This document shows, piece by piece, positions 32,499 through 45,309 of a DNA stretch of 64,000 nucleotides. A model generated the notes under the pieces. That model saw nothing but the letters and a program-made list of their open reading frames with translations. It searched no databases and was not told where the DNA came from. The first letter of the stretch is position 1. Each line of letters begins with the position of its first letter. Source of the stretch: Garcia nutans (taxonomy: Eukaryota > Streptophyta > Magnoliopsida > Malpighiales > Euphorbiaceae). The stretch lies in NCBI GenBank assembly GCA_947685225.1, contig CANTUV010000033.1:55777001-55841000 (forward strand), read 5' to 3'. The position numbers and the translations under genes are program-made.

Positions 32499-35400
32499 TG
32501 TAAAACCCTTGATTTTTGGAGAATTGGAGTCTAGAGGCAAAATAGTCATTTTGTACCCTCATATGTCGTTTGAACATAATTTGATGGTTTGAATGTCTTT
32601 TTGATACTCGGGACGACGAGACGGTCGTTTTGAGTATAATATTGTATTTTTTGGTGCCGAGGGTATTTTCGTCATTTTTGAATTTTTTGTCGTTTTCGGT
32701 ATTTTCAGGAATTACTATGCGTAAAACATATTTATAAATTATTTTGGGTTAAAGTTTGAAGTTAAAAATAAATTTGAGTTGATTTTGTGAATTTTATGGT
32801 TTTGGGTAATTTTTATGAAAATAAATAATTTTGGGGTGTTTTTGAATTAAAATAAATTAGTTTGGGGTAAAAATATAATTTTGAAGAGTTGTTTTCCTAT
32901 AAATAGGCCTAAAAATCAGATGGGGGTATGTTTTTAGTCTTCTATTTTCGGGTGTTTTGGAAAAAGAGGGAGAAAATTGGTTTTGGGAGCAAATTCAGAG
33001 GGCCTGTCGTTTCATCACTGTGCGCGCGCCATAGCCAGTGTCGTTCGGTGTGTGCCAGCGTCGTTCGGCGGAGAAGCGCGAGCCAAGAGCGTTGTCGTTC
33101 GGCGTGCTGCGGTCTGTCGTTCGGCGTGCTGCGGGCTGGCTCGCCGATGTCGTTTGGCCAATGTTCCAGCAGCCACAGTTTCGAGTTTTTTTGGTGTTTT
33201 GAGGTTTTTCTTGATTCCTTTTGCATTATTTCGACTTCCATTTGATTAGTTCATGTTCATATCATATTGGGTTGGTATTTTTCTTAATTAATTTGGTTAA
33301 ATTCGAATTATTATTTAATTAATTGAGTTTTGACAAATTAGGTTAAGTTTTGGGATTTTTATTGTTTTGATGGATTTTGATGTTGAATTAATTGATTTGG
33401 GCTAGTGTTGGGTTCTGAAATTTGATGAAGGTATTGACTTAGGGTTTGATTAAATTGATTTGGGTGTTAAGGTTTTCGGATTAATTAATTTCTTTGAGTT
33501 TTTGGATGATTTAATTTTCTGCTGAAGTTTGATTTTAGTTCTGTAAGTTGCTCGATTTTTAATTAAATATTGGAGCGTGAGAAAAATCTGAAATTTGGAT
33601 ATGTGGCTCGAAATTGAGTCTAGTTTATGAGAAAAATAATTTTTGGGATTTTGGAGCATCATATATTTCTGGAAAATTAAAGTTTGCTACTGTTGTCTGA
33701 AGAACTGTACTGTAGATGCGATTGCATCATCTGTAACTTTCGAAATTCATACCAATATGTGTAAAAATGTTTTAGATTTGATTTTCATATATGTTGAAGT
33801 TCTGGAAGTCTAGTTTACAAGAAAAATATGTTGGGCTATGTTTCTATTTGTTATATTGGTGAAATAATTTGATCTTTCTACTGCTGCCAGTATGGTAACT
33901 GGTTGTATGAATCCGATTTAAAAATTAAATTGAGAGACTTAGAAGTTTCTAAAAATTATGAAATTTTGATATGTTGTTTATTAGGATGTTGTGAATCTGA
34001 GAAAAATAATTTGGAGTCTGGTTCTAATGTTTAGGTTCTAAAATAAATTAAGTATTGGCACTGCTGTTGGTTAAGGATTTTCTGATGATGTCTGATTTGG
34101 AAATTAATTTGAAGGTCTTAGATGTCTTGTAAAATTATGAAATTTTTATAGGTTATCCATCCTGATGTCTATTATATGAGAAAATTATTTGGATAATTTG
34201 ATGGTAACGAAATGTGAAGGATTTAAGATGATTTTTGCTGTACTGATTTTTAGTGGTTCAAACAGAATCAGAAGGTTGTAAAATATTTTTGGAAGATCAA
34301 ATAAATTTGGATTAATCTGAAATTTTGTACACACGTTATTTTGATGTTGGAGAAGCTACTGGAATGTTTCCAGAATTTTTGAATGATGGAATTATTTTCT
34401 GGAAATTTTTGAGTTATAGAGACTACTTAAGAATTTTTATCGGTTTTGGGTGTTGGTATGATTTATGATTTTTGCATAGGGACTGATGTGATATTATTTG
34501 ATAAATGAGTTATAGAAATTGAGTTGAGGTTCTGATTCTAATAAATTTTAGGTAATTAATTGATTTTGTATTTTTGAGGTGCAATCGGTTTAACCATTGG
34601 GTTGAACCATGATTTTGAGTTGAGTCGGATTAGTTTTTAATTTTGGATTTATCTTGGTTAATTGTTGGTTAAGTATTGGTATTTCTGCATTCATAGCATG
34701 CATTGCATCCCTCATGATAGATGAGATAGCGGGATTGATTGTTGGACTGTGTAATTATCTTTCCTTAGGCAATAATCCGGCTGAAGCTCGAGGTCAGTAG
34801 GTTGTGAGGATTGGGCTAAGCTTTCTTTGGATACCAGGTAAGTTCAAGGGTGTATGTGTATTATTTGTGATGTGCTATTTGCTAACTAAGCTATTATATA
34901 TATAAGCCTTCGTATATATTATTCTTTCTAATTTCGATATATTATCATTTCTTGTCCTAGCCTCGCATGTGAATAGGAGACAGAGAAACTTGTATGCTAT
35001 TTGCTAAATGCTTTGTTATGATATTGAATATTCTTGTGATGTGCGATGGTGTGTCAAATGGGGACGGAGGATATGGATTGTGATCATGGAGATTATCTTG
35101 TATATCGATATCGATCTTGTTCTTGGGGTTTATGCCTACTTGCTCTTGGGGCAACGTGCCTACTTGTTATTGGATATGATTGGAAGAGGAGGATGTTATA
35201 TTTTGTAGACCCGATACACCATCATGTATGTGATTTATTGTGGATGTGTACATGATATATATATTACTTTGATATATATTGTATTAGTGTTTCTCTGCCT
35301 CTCATGAACTTACTGAGCGTCTATATATAACGCTCACACCCTTATAGATTGACTTGCAGGTTGCAGTTATATTCCTTAGTGAGCTCGGTCATTCTCCTTG

Positions 35401-35707
35401 TGAGTTCTTATAGTTTGGTTGTGGATTCTGGTTCACTCCATAGAGAATTCTGGATATTTTTGGGCGGACCGTGTCCGAACCCTTTTTCTTGTAATAATGG
35501 AGTAGACTGTTTCTTTGCATCTGGTTTTAGTTTTAATTATTGATCTTGATTTTAGATTATATCATTTTCTATTGATGTTTTGATTTTGGAGTAAATTTAT
35601 TGAACTTAGTAATTTTGCACTTTAATAATAAATTTAAATTAGGCTTGTAAGGTTGTACTTAGGTATAATCTTACGCCGGTCACGGCTTCCCCGTTTGGGT
35701 CGTGACA
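32499..35707 (+). mobile_element. Solo LTR, about 3.2 kb, probably Ty3/gypsy (Tekay-like)
   Basis: The sequence starts TGTAAAACCC and ends GGGTCGTGACA, flanked by gatta on both sides (32494-32498 and 35708-35712). The uninterrupted site is seen near 15021 in block B. It contains a TATA motif (cctataaataggcc, about 32897), a GC-rich stretch (33000-33150), and an actgagcgt...cgctcacaccc segment (about 35310-35342) of the sort found in long plant chromovirus LTRs. There is no gag-pol, no second LTR and no primer site. The family assignment rests on overall resemblance. Confidence 0.8.
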
Positions 35708-35712
35708 GATTA

Positions 35713-36482
35713 AGACTAATTAACTATCCTAAATAAGTATAAAAAAAATCTTAGTTGGGGGGGATTTGGATATCCTTGGATTATAATATTGATATAAACA
35801 ATAATATTTGTTAAATGGCATAATTAGTTGATATTAAGATGTATAAGTTAATTTGTTGCTCGATATACATAATGAAATCCTTTGTTCAAAAAAAAAAAAC
35901 GCATAATAATGTGAGGAAGGTGTTATTGTACCAAAGTAATTAAGAGTTGTTCAAATGTGAGAGTAACAGTTTCCATACGGAAGACCTAGTCAATTTAATA
36001 TTATTAAATTAATTTTTTTTTAATCTTTTTAACTGTATTTTCATACTTAAAATATGCTATAATATGTAATTGTATATTCAGAATATAAAAAAATATATAA
36101 TTTAATAATTTATTGTTTTGACAGTATATACCAATCAGAACGATAACTCATCCTTTGTCGTTTGATGAGCAAAATAATGTTGATCTTTCCTAAGGTGCGA
36201 TATGTCATTTTGATTGAATAAGATTATTTCTTTTAAGCAAAGTTATTTACTTGTAAAAAATAATTTAAAAAATCATTCTAAGCAGTGGACGACAAAGTCT
36301 TCCCCGTCTATTTGTTTGAAACGGTGGAGACAATTATATTAAATACAAAAAATACTTCCAATTCAACAAATAATTAATGTACTTAAGTTTCAATTTATGA
36401 TATCAAATATTAATATAAAGTAATTTGAGAATTAAATCGTGATTATTTTAATATTTTATTACTGTAAGAAAGAGAAATTAAG
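35713..36482. other. Continuation of duplication block C
   Basis: Matches block B from about 15030 and block D from about 45850, including the gacgacaaagtcttcc marker (about 36288). No gene. Confidence 0.6.
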
Positions 36483-39400
36483 ATTTTTTTTTAGAATAAC
36501 AAGTTATTTTATTAATGAAAAAAGTTATCAGGAAAATTCTGTACAACTATTGGCCAAATAGACTAAGGAACATCCTCCATTATAATACTCTCAAAAGGCA
36601 AGGATAGAGCCCATTTTGCTAACTTACGAGTCACCACATTTGCTCTCTGCAAACAAATTAGAATTTAACAGAATGAAAACTAAAGTCAACATCCTAATAT
36701 CTTCATATATCAACCCAACTCCATGAATGATAGTGATATGGAATAAAAAGTTTTGATTTTTATGGAGCAGTTTGATCGAAAATAACTATAGTAGCAATTT
36801 AATAATTACTGTCAAAAACTGATGTTGCAAACTATGCGTTCTAAGATCCTAGCCCAATAAAAAATGGGTCAGCGAGACAAAATCACTATTTTGCAATGAG
36901 GTCTGTTAGTTTTCGGCCAAATTTCATCGTTTAGGCTTCCGAAAATACATTTTATTTTTATGGCAGCTTAGGGCATATTTTTATTTTCTTATTTAGAACC
37001 CTTGGATCGATGAGCCATTTGGGCATTTTGTCTGCCTCGTTAAATAATATCTTTCTATACTTATAATTCTTTTATTTTGGCAATCTGTTATATTTTTGAA
37101 AACTTTTCTTATTTGAAATTAGGATTTTCTATAACCCTAAAGCTTTATAATGTAATGTTTGAAGAAGTGGAAGACAGTTTTCAGAGTTGAATAATAATTC
37201 AGTTAAGAAGTTTTTCTCTCATTTTATGTTTATTACTTGGGCATACTTAGACTAAACAGGAATAACATCTTTGTTTATTATTTTCGCTATATCAGAGGGG
37301 GTTTGGAGTTCAGAATGTCCACAACTGCTTTGCAATCTAATTCAACCACAATGTCGAGGAAGCCACAATCCATAGATATTGAAAGCCCATACAAAATCGT
37401 CAACGCTTCAACCTCTTCCACATTTCTAAGTGCATGGAAATTTCTTCCTACAGAAAACATAACTTGTCCTGCCTCATTCTTGACTATAATACCGCTGTTA
37501 TTAATCATTTTAGACTTACAACCAGCAACATCAATATTCAATTTAAGAGTGGAAGTACCTGGTGGTGTCCATTTAGGCTTACTCGAGGAAACATCCCCAT
37601 GTTGATTGACCTTGGTTTTTCTTTTCAATAATTCAACTTCGCATCTTTCTACTATTGTCAAGAGTTCATCTATTTCATAGCTTTTCCGATTGTGAATTCT
37701 GCAATTCCTGTTGAACCATAGATACCATAGACCCAAGATGAATCTTCTAAAACACAATGGATTTAAGATATTATGGACCTCTTCTATCCAATCTCCAACA
37801 TTACCAGAATTAGAACTAGTAATTTTTCCATCAATTGGAGCCTCCTCCCAAAAATGTCGGGACCAATAACACTCACAAAAGGTATGGAAAAGGGTGGCAG
37901 AGGGTGCACCACAGAAGGCGCAACTGATACCTTCAACAAGATTCCACTGTTGAATAACTTCAGAGCAAGGAAGAAAACTTATAACTAACCTCTAAACAAA
38001 GTGGCTAACCTTGTTTGGTAAATCAAGCTTCAAGATGATCTTCTAAATTGCTCTATGAGAAGAGGAACTTGAGGCCATATTTCTTCTAGATGTGGAGCAT
38101 TGAATAGCACAATAATACCCTGATTTGACTGTATATACACCATTCTTTGACAACATCCAAAACCATGTATCCCATGCAAGCAAAAACTAATAGGAATTTT
38201 TAGAATCGAATCTACCTCAAAAGGAAGGAAAATGGACCTGACCAAAGAGTGGTTCCAGCTTTGCGATTCAACATCAATTAGAGAGTCAACTCTAGCATTC
38301 GAAGGAAGCAGCTTGGGAACTAATAGGTGCATGAGATTTTCTCCAATAATCCAGTTATCATGTCAAATACAAATTGATCGTCCATTCCCAACTCTCCAGT
38401 ATATACCAGATTGAAAAATGGGTAGTGTATCCATGATACCTCTCTAAAAGAAACTTGGTTGAGCACCTAACTGAACATCCAAAAAATTTGTATGATGAAA
38501 ATACTTTGCTTTCAATACCTGAGCAAAAGAAGAAGATGAACAAGTAAGGATACGTCAGCTCTGTTTCATAAGTAAAGCTTGGTTAAAACATAGAAGGTCT
38601 CTGAATCCTAAATCACCCTCAGCTTTGGATCTACATAACACATCCCATTTACATCAATGTTCCCTTGCTCATGTACCACTCTTACCCCACTAGAAGCACT
38701 TTATCATTCTTTCCAACTCTTGGCAAAAAGATGAGGGTAATAAGAAACAACTCATCACATATTGTGGTATTGCTTAGGCTATTGATTTTATGAGAATCTC
38801 CTTTCCGGCCATAGAGAGTTTTTTTGAATTCCATCCGAAAACTTTCTTCCATACCCGATCTTTTATATAAGCAAAAATTTACTTTTTCGATCATGCTATC
38901 AATAGGAGTATACCCAGATACTTCATATGTTGTCCAATTTTTTTCACACCAATTAAAGCAGTCAGGCTTCTCCTTTTATCAACATTAATCCCTTTATTAA
39001 AGGAAATTTCTAATTTATCATAGTGAATGAGTTGTCCTAACATCGCCTCATACCTCTATAGAATCTTCCTCAGCTTGTTAATTTGGTGCTCATTTGCCTT
39101 TGCAAAGATAATGCTATCATATGCAAAAAGTAGGTGAGAAATGGGTGGACCACTTGCATTGACTTTAATGCTATGAATGTCTCTACTAAACTCTGTTGAC
39201 GCTTATCATTGCGGATAAATCTTTTGTACAAATCAAAAAAAGATAAGGTGATAATGGATCTCCTTGGAGCCAGTTACTTGGCTTCAAAAAACCTTTAGGT
39301 TGCCTATTAATGAGGAATGAAAAGGGAAAAAATTTTAAACAAGTCATAATCAGGTCAATATAGTGAGATGGGAAAAGCATATGCTGCATAACATATTTGA

Positions 39401-40810
39401 GAAAAGACCATTCAACCCTATCATATGCTTTACTTATATCCAACTTAAGTGCAAAGTATCCATCTTTACAGCATATGAGTTTTTATAGAATGAAAATTCT
39501 CAAAAGTAATAATAGCATTATCTGTGATTGAACGACCAGGGATAAAAGCGGCTTGTATGGGATAAATTATTGAAAGAAGCACATGTTTTAATCTATTAGC
39601 TAAGACTTTTGAAATAAGATTATAAACAACATTACATAAACTAATAGGCCTCAAATCTTTCATAGAGGAAGGATTATTTACTTTATGGATGAGTGTAATA
39701 TAAGTGTGATTCACCAGTGATGGTATAGAGTTGGAATTTAGGAAAGCAAGTACACAATCAACCACATATATGCCTATAATATGCAAAAAGATTAGAAAAA
39801 GAGAGCTGACATACCATCTGAACCTAGAGCCTTTAAGGGATGCATTTGTTTAAGAGCTGATAAGACTTCCTCCTCCGAAAAAATATTGGAGAGGATATCA
39901 ATGGACTCAAAAGATAACTGACAATCAATTACTTCAATAACATCTGAGAAATCTGAAGGATTAGAGCTTGTAAAAAGTTTGTCAAAATAGCCAACAATAA
40001 TACCTTCAATATTCTCCTCACCTCCACCTCCTCTCTCTCCTCATTTTGTAGCTTAGTAATCATATTTCTCTTCCTTCTATCTAAGGCTTTTCAATGAAAA
40101 AACTTTGTATTTTTCTCCCTCTCCTCTAACCAAAGCACTCTAGATATTTGTTTTCACATAATTTCTTCCCTTAGAAGGAGCTCATCAATTCTCGATTGCA
40201 ATTTTTTTCTCTCCCTTACTTTCTCCAAACTTTCATCATCCATATTACTATCCAATTGGTTCATTAATTCTCTAAGAGATCTACTAATGCTCTCGAAAGT
40301 ATTAGAGTTTTAGAAAGCTAGCTTCTTAGAGGATTGATACTCAGACTCCCTTCCTCCCAAGATTTTTTAACAACCTCCTCACATGAGTTATCTCACAACC
40401 TCATCTTTGGTTTTGTTTTCCATCTGAAATTAATAAAATCGGTAAATGGTCTGATTTTGACTTGGGTAAATGATACACAACTGGGAGTGAAAGCTGACAG
40501 CACCATTCTTTATTAGCAAGGAGCCGGTATAATCGTTCTCGGATTCTATATTCACCACTTCGCCCATTATCCCAAGTAAACTTATAACCAGTGAAACCAA
40601 GATCTTGGAGAAGACATGTATCTATAGCATTCTGAAACCCTCCAATGCCATAGAGCTCTTCTCTCGACCAACCTCTTTCTCATAATGATAAAGAATTTCA
40701 TTTAAATCACCAAAACACAGCCATGCTTGACCTGCTTCTTCCTTCAACTCGCACATTAATTCCCATGTTAGATATTTAAGCTCTGCCTCTGGCCACCCAT
40801 ACAGACCCAA
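36483..40810 (-). pseudogene. LINE ORF2 remains (EN, RT, zf-RVT, RNase H)
   Basis: Recognisable pieces, 5' to 3' on the minus strand: endonuclease near 40622-40810 (WLCFGDLNEILYHYEK); reverse transcriptase at 39466-39786 (DLRPISLCNVVYNLISKVLA, QAAFIPGRSITDN) and 39186-39443 (DISKAYDRVEW, QGDPLSPYLF); an RNase H domain at 37287-37757 (STLKLNIDVAG, VEEVEALTIL, VELDCKAVVD); and its C-terminal end at about 36560-36700 (KLAKWALSLP). The pieces are in different frames. Sequence between 36728 and 37285 separates the two RNase H parts and looks like a nested insertion. Confidence 0.85.
36728..37285 (+). mobile_element. Nested insertion in the LINE, probable solo LTR
   Basis: This stretch of about 560 bp breaks the LINE RNase H domain. 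Its layout suggests an LTR in plus orientation, with an aaccctaaagctttataatg string and a leader-like region near 37130-37200. I could not fix the ends or find a TSD. Confidence 0.4.
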
Positions 40811-41637
40811 CCCTCACTAGAGCTCACAGTTTTCATCATCTAACATAATAAAATTAATACAATTATTTGAATAGTTTACCATTGAAACATTGAGTTCTTT
40901 ATTCCATGTAAGATGAAGGCCTCTTTTTTTCTGACTGCATCAATAAAAAAAAATTATAAGTAGGAAAAATTCTTCTTATTCCCGAAAATTCACTTCTATG
41001 CAATCTTGTTTCCATCAAGAATAAGGTATCAGGGTAATTCACTCTAACAATAGACTTCAGAGCTCGGACAGTATAAGGTTACCCAAGCCATGGACATTCC
41101 AGCTTAGGCATCTCATAGCTCCCGACGGGTATGACTGTCAGCCACTACCGATCTCAAATTCGAAATGCGAGTATCTCCCCTAGCAGTTCAAGCTTTCTTC
41201 ATTATTGTTCCTAGATCATCACACATATCATGGCCCACCACCTCCATATTATCTATCAATTTCCTTTTAAAAGATACCTCAACATCAATTGCTTTGTAAA
41301 CTGTAATTGGAACACTTACAAGCTTACTCGACTCCTCGTAACCACTCTTCCTTTCCTTCCTTTTTATCTTGCACCTTCGCTCCATTATTTGTTTCTTCTT
41401 TGATCCCTTCCAAGCTCCATTCTCCTTCAAGGAATTAATGTTAAATTCAGCTTGTCCACCATCATCGCCCTCATTAGCTTATTCCACATTCAAGACATTT
41501 GTCTCTTCCTCTATTCATTGACTGACATTTCTAGACCTATTCAGTAATCCCATCACACATTCACCACTCTCTTTTTGCCTTGCATCTGAAGCAACTGATG
41601 TCTGTCCACCTTGCTTCGGGACAAAGAGCTGCCTCTT

Positions 41638-42495
41638 TCAAGAATTTGATTTCGATCTATCACCTGAATGCCATAATGAGTTATAGTCATTTGAGTTTGG
41701 TTTTGATTTAACTCTAGGATTGACCCCACTTCTACCCATCATAGGCGATGCCCTTAGAATTTTTCCATACGGCCATTCCTCTATCTCTTCATCATCAAAT
41801 CTCTCATCACAATCATCATAGATATGGCCAATTAGACCACACCAGTAACAGAAGTTAGGAAGGTGTTCACATATGAAATAGACCCATACTTCATCACCCT
41901 TCGAGTTACGTACCATCACCCCATGAGCTAGAGGTTTAGTCACATCAATCTCAACCCGAACACGAACAAACCTTTCCCATATATCTAGGTCCTCGTTATT
42001 CACTTCCACCACTTTACCTGCTCATTGTCCAATTGCCACTATCGATTAATAGTTGCATCTATCCAATGGCAGATTACAAATCTTTATCCAAAACAAACAA
42101 GAATCTAGTTTCATATCGAAAGGTTGTTCATAACCTTCAAAATCCTTCAACACCACTAGATTTTTATCAAAATGTCATGGTCCATCACATAGAACATGAC
42201 TTTTGTCCCTAACAATTTTGAACTCACACACAAATAGATTATTTTTCACGTCCTAGACCTTAAAATCCTTATGTAATCTCCAAGCACCAATAAAGTCATT
42301 GGTAATAGCCTTTATATTTAAAGGTTTGTGTGATAAGACCCTACTTAACACACTCCGATTAATTTTGTTCATACAATCATGTTTTTGTCCTTCAATCTCT
42401 ACCGTAGCCACCTCCTCCTCTCTCAACAAAAATTTCTTCAACAGAGATTCAAGTTCATTGGCCATAGAGACAAATAAAATCAAGCATACCCTCAA
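41638..42495 (-). pseudogene. LINE ORF1 remains (DUF4283-like and CCHC knuckle)
   Basis: Two open segments, 42253-42495 and 41638-42012, correspond to the N-terminal and zinc-knuckle parts of the gag-like ORF1 of plant L1 elements. The knuckle is C-x2-C-x4-H-x4-C. The segments are separated by stops and a frame change, so ORF1 is dead. Confidence 0.8.
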
Positions 42496-42640
42496 AATAG
42501 ATCATATGTTACAGAAGCAAAAGAGGACACAAGAACAAAAAATAAGATTCCACAAGGAAAAAAAACCTAGACCAACACACTAGGAAACCCTATGATGGCT
42601 AAAGAAAATGTTCCATAGGAAACCCTAGGAGAGAATAGTA

Positions 42641-43775
42641 ATGTAAGAATGAATATAATATATATATTATATTATATTAAATTATGTTTTGATATATATT
42701 TTATTTTTTCAAAGAATAATATATAAAAATAAATGCAAATGGAGAATAGTAACTAACCAAATCTCGCAATAAAATTATAGCAATTTTATTAATACATATT
42801 TTATCGCATCAATTAAATCAATGTATATTATTTCTATAAATAAAATCATTTGTAGATTGTCAGCTACTATTATTTGCTAACTTGTCAGAATAGTTCATAT
42901 CTACATAAGTTATTATTGTTTTTGAGTTTATTATAATTTAAATAGTTTTAAAATAATTGAATTTTAATTTTAAATTGAATTAAATTAAATTAAAATAAAT
43001 AAATTATCATTTCAATTATAATTTTATTTATTTTTATTTGATTTTTGATTTCGTAGTTGGAACGAAATGTATCCTTAGTCGTTTATGCAATTATGCTTAT
43101 CCTTCCAAAGCTGGGACTTGTTATTGTGACTTAAAAATAAGGATTTTTTAAGCAAAGTTATTGTTTTTTTTTTAAGTCAGTGGTTTTGCCTATACAAAAT
43201 AATTAAAAACTCTAAAACTTTATTTGAACCACTGATAGCTTAATATAGTAATATATAATATAATATAATACTGAAAATAATATTTATTATATTTTAAATA
43301 ATAATATAGTTATATAAAATGTTTTATTTAATTTAATAATATTTTAAAATTTTTAATATATTATAGAAATAAAAAATTATTTATTAACATATATTTGATA
43401 TTTAAAAAAATTATTTTAAAAATCTATAGTCTTCAAATTATGAGATTATCATAAAAATTTATATCACAAAAAATAAAAATAAAAATAAATAAAAATTAAA
43501 TCACACCGAACTATATAAAAATCATATCAAATCATGAAACAAACCAACGAAACAAACAAGGAATAAGTGGTAGAAGACAAAATCTTTCCATTTATCGGTT
43601 TGAAACAGCATAAGAGAATTACCATTAAGTGTTCTATTTAGTGGCCACACAAACCCATGTGCCGTTTGATTTTTTTCTTTAGTATTATATATTTAATAAT
43701 TCATGTATTTATAAATTATTATTCTTTAAAATTTTTATAATGATAAGAATTTGTAATAACCTATTGACTTATTTA
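42641..43775. other. Remainder of duplication block C
   Basis: Similar to 18540-20380, including the tggtagaagacaaaatcttt marker at about 43568. AT-rich, no gene. Confidence 0.6.
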
Positions 43776-44431
43776 GAGGGCTGGCTCCGCCCCGCAAAAA
43801 TAAAAATTAAATTATCGCCCTTAGCATTATTTGAATTTGTTGCTTGCCCTTAATTAATAAATTTTCTTTAGTCTTGCAATTTTTTTTATTAATTTTTAAT
43901 CACAAATTAACTTACTTTTCTTTTATAAAAAGTTGATAATGACAGTTTAATAATTAAAAAAAAACTATTTATGTTTGAAACTGATCAAAAGATAAATAAT
44001 TTATGTCGAATATAAAATTAGTTAAAATAATTTATTAGTGATTTGACTAACTCAAATTGAATTTTATTAAACTGAATTAACTACTTAATATAAAAAAATA
44101 ATTTTAAATATATTTAAATATTTAAACCAAGAAAAAAAATTAATCTAGATTTAGATAAAATGTAGGGTCCAGTTAGTGAAGCCTTTAGTGAAGCCTGACT
44201 GAATTTGAGTTAAGAATAAAAGATTCCAGCATTCACATGGTCATGTATAATTAAAGAAGCAGAGATTAATATATGTCAAGCATGTAGTTGCAAATGAGCC
44301 ACACTTTTATTTAATTTAATTAATACATACTTGAGGAAAATACAAAACGAAACCTAGATTCCATTTATCGTCAAGCAGTGGAAGCAGAATGCTGTGTTGA
44401 TTTTTTATTGCTATTTTAAGCACCTGAATCT

Positions 44432-45226
44432 CTAAGTGCTAGGAGCAAACTTTTTCTGAAGATCAAGAACAACATTTTTGTCTAGCTGGAAGGCTTTAGC
44501 AAGAATATCAGGATTAATTGGGGGATTTGGCCCAAAGATTGCATTAGCTATAGTAATAACACCAGGGTTTTGGCTGCCCAATCCAGCAAAAGCAACTGCA
44601 TTTGTCTTTGCGATATTGAATTGGAAGTGAATGAGTCCAATAGGGAACACAAAAACATCACCTGGGTACAGGACTTTAGTGAACAGTTTATTAGGATTTG
44701 AGGTCACAAAACCCACATGAAGAGTGCCCTGCATCACTACCAGAATTTCTGTAGCTCGAGGGTGAATATGGGGAGGGTTTAAGCCCCCATATGGTGCATA
44801 GTCAATACGAGCTAAAGAGATTCCAAGAGTATTCAGTCCTGCTATCATGTCAACATTTAAAAGAGTTACATTTGCTCCAATATTATTAGTAGTATCTCTC
44901 GGAGTATTCAGTCCTGAGAAGAAGAAATCATTTGCTACAACCATATTTGGGTTTTTACAGAACTTTCCATTGACAAACACTGCATATTATAAAAAAATAA
45001 ATAAAAATTTAATTAAGAAAAGGAAAGAAACATATATAAATTAGAGAAAACAGTAAATAAATTAATTATATAATTATAAATGTTGAAAAAAGGCTAATAT
45101 ACCAGCATCCTTGGGTTCATCAATGGCTACACAGAAGTCCTGGAGAGGGCTAGGATCATAAGCAGACGCAAATGAGTAAGCCAAAGCCAAGATTGTGAGA
45201 AAAAAAACGAAATGAACACCTTTCAT
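44432..45226 (-). CDS. Germin-like protein copy D (two exons, intact)
   Basis: Exon 1 is 45103-45226 and exon 2 is 44432-44979, giving 223 codons and TAG; the 123-base intron has GT-AG ends. The signal peptide covers residues 1-22 (ends FASA), followed by YDPSPLQDF. Cys32 and Cys49 are the disulfide pair. The first cupin box reads GLNPPHIHPRATE with His112, His114 and Glu119; the second is PGDVFVFPIGLIHFQFN with His159. Asn88 lies in an NVT glycosylation site. The middle residue of the HxH motif is Ile, where copy C has Thr. The product should be an apoplastic hexameric cupin as in other germin-like proteins; its substrate is unknown. It is most like GLP subfamily 1. All exon and motif features are intact. 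Confidence 0.95.
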
Positions 45227-45301
45227 TTTTCTTCTTTATTTTTTACAGTAACTCTTTTGCTTTAAGTGTGAGTTGTGAGAAATGTTGCATGAACACGTGA
45301 G

Positions 45302-45309
45302 TATTTATA
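45302..45309 (-). promoter_or_regulatory. TATA box of GLP copy D
   Basis: TATAAATA on the minus strand, 76 bases upstream of the start codon. A palindromic CACGTG (45294-45299) lies just downstream, in the probable 5' UTR; copies B (CACATG) and C (CAAGTG) lack the full palindrome. Confidence 0.65.

Larger units (their letters stand above)
36483..42640 (-). mobile_element. Near full-length degenerate L1-like LINE
   Basis: The A-tail appears as a T-run at about 36485-36493, and coding remains run leftwards on the minus strand. From the 5' side: an ORF1 with a DUF4283-like N-terminus (42253-42495) and a CCHC knuckle (FCYWCGLIGHIYDDC, within 41638-42012); then ORF2 endonuclease, reverse transcriptase, zinc-binding and RNase H regions. 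Many frameshifts and stops interrupt it. Possible diverged TSD: tgtaagaa copies near 36460 and 42640. Confidence 0.85.

Noticed and set aside
32928..33249. Overlapping open frames of 90-105 codons on both strands in the GC-rich stretch
   Set aside because: They lie inside a solo LTR, follow its base composition, and show no domain or codon pattern.
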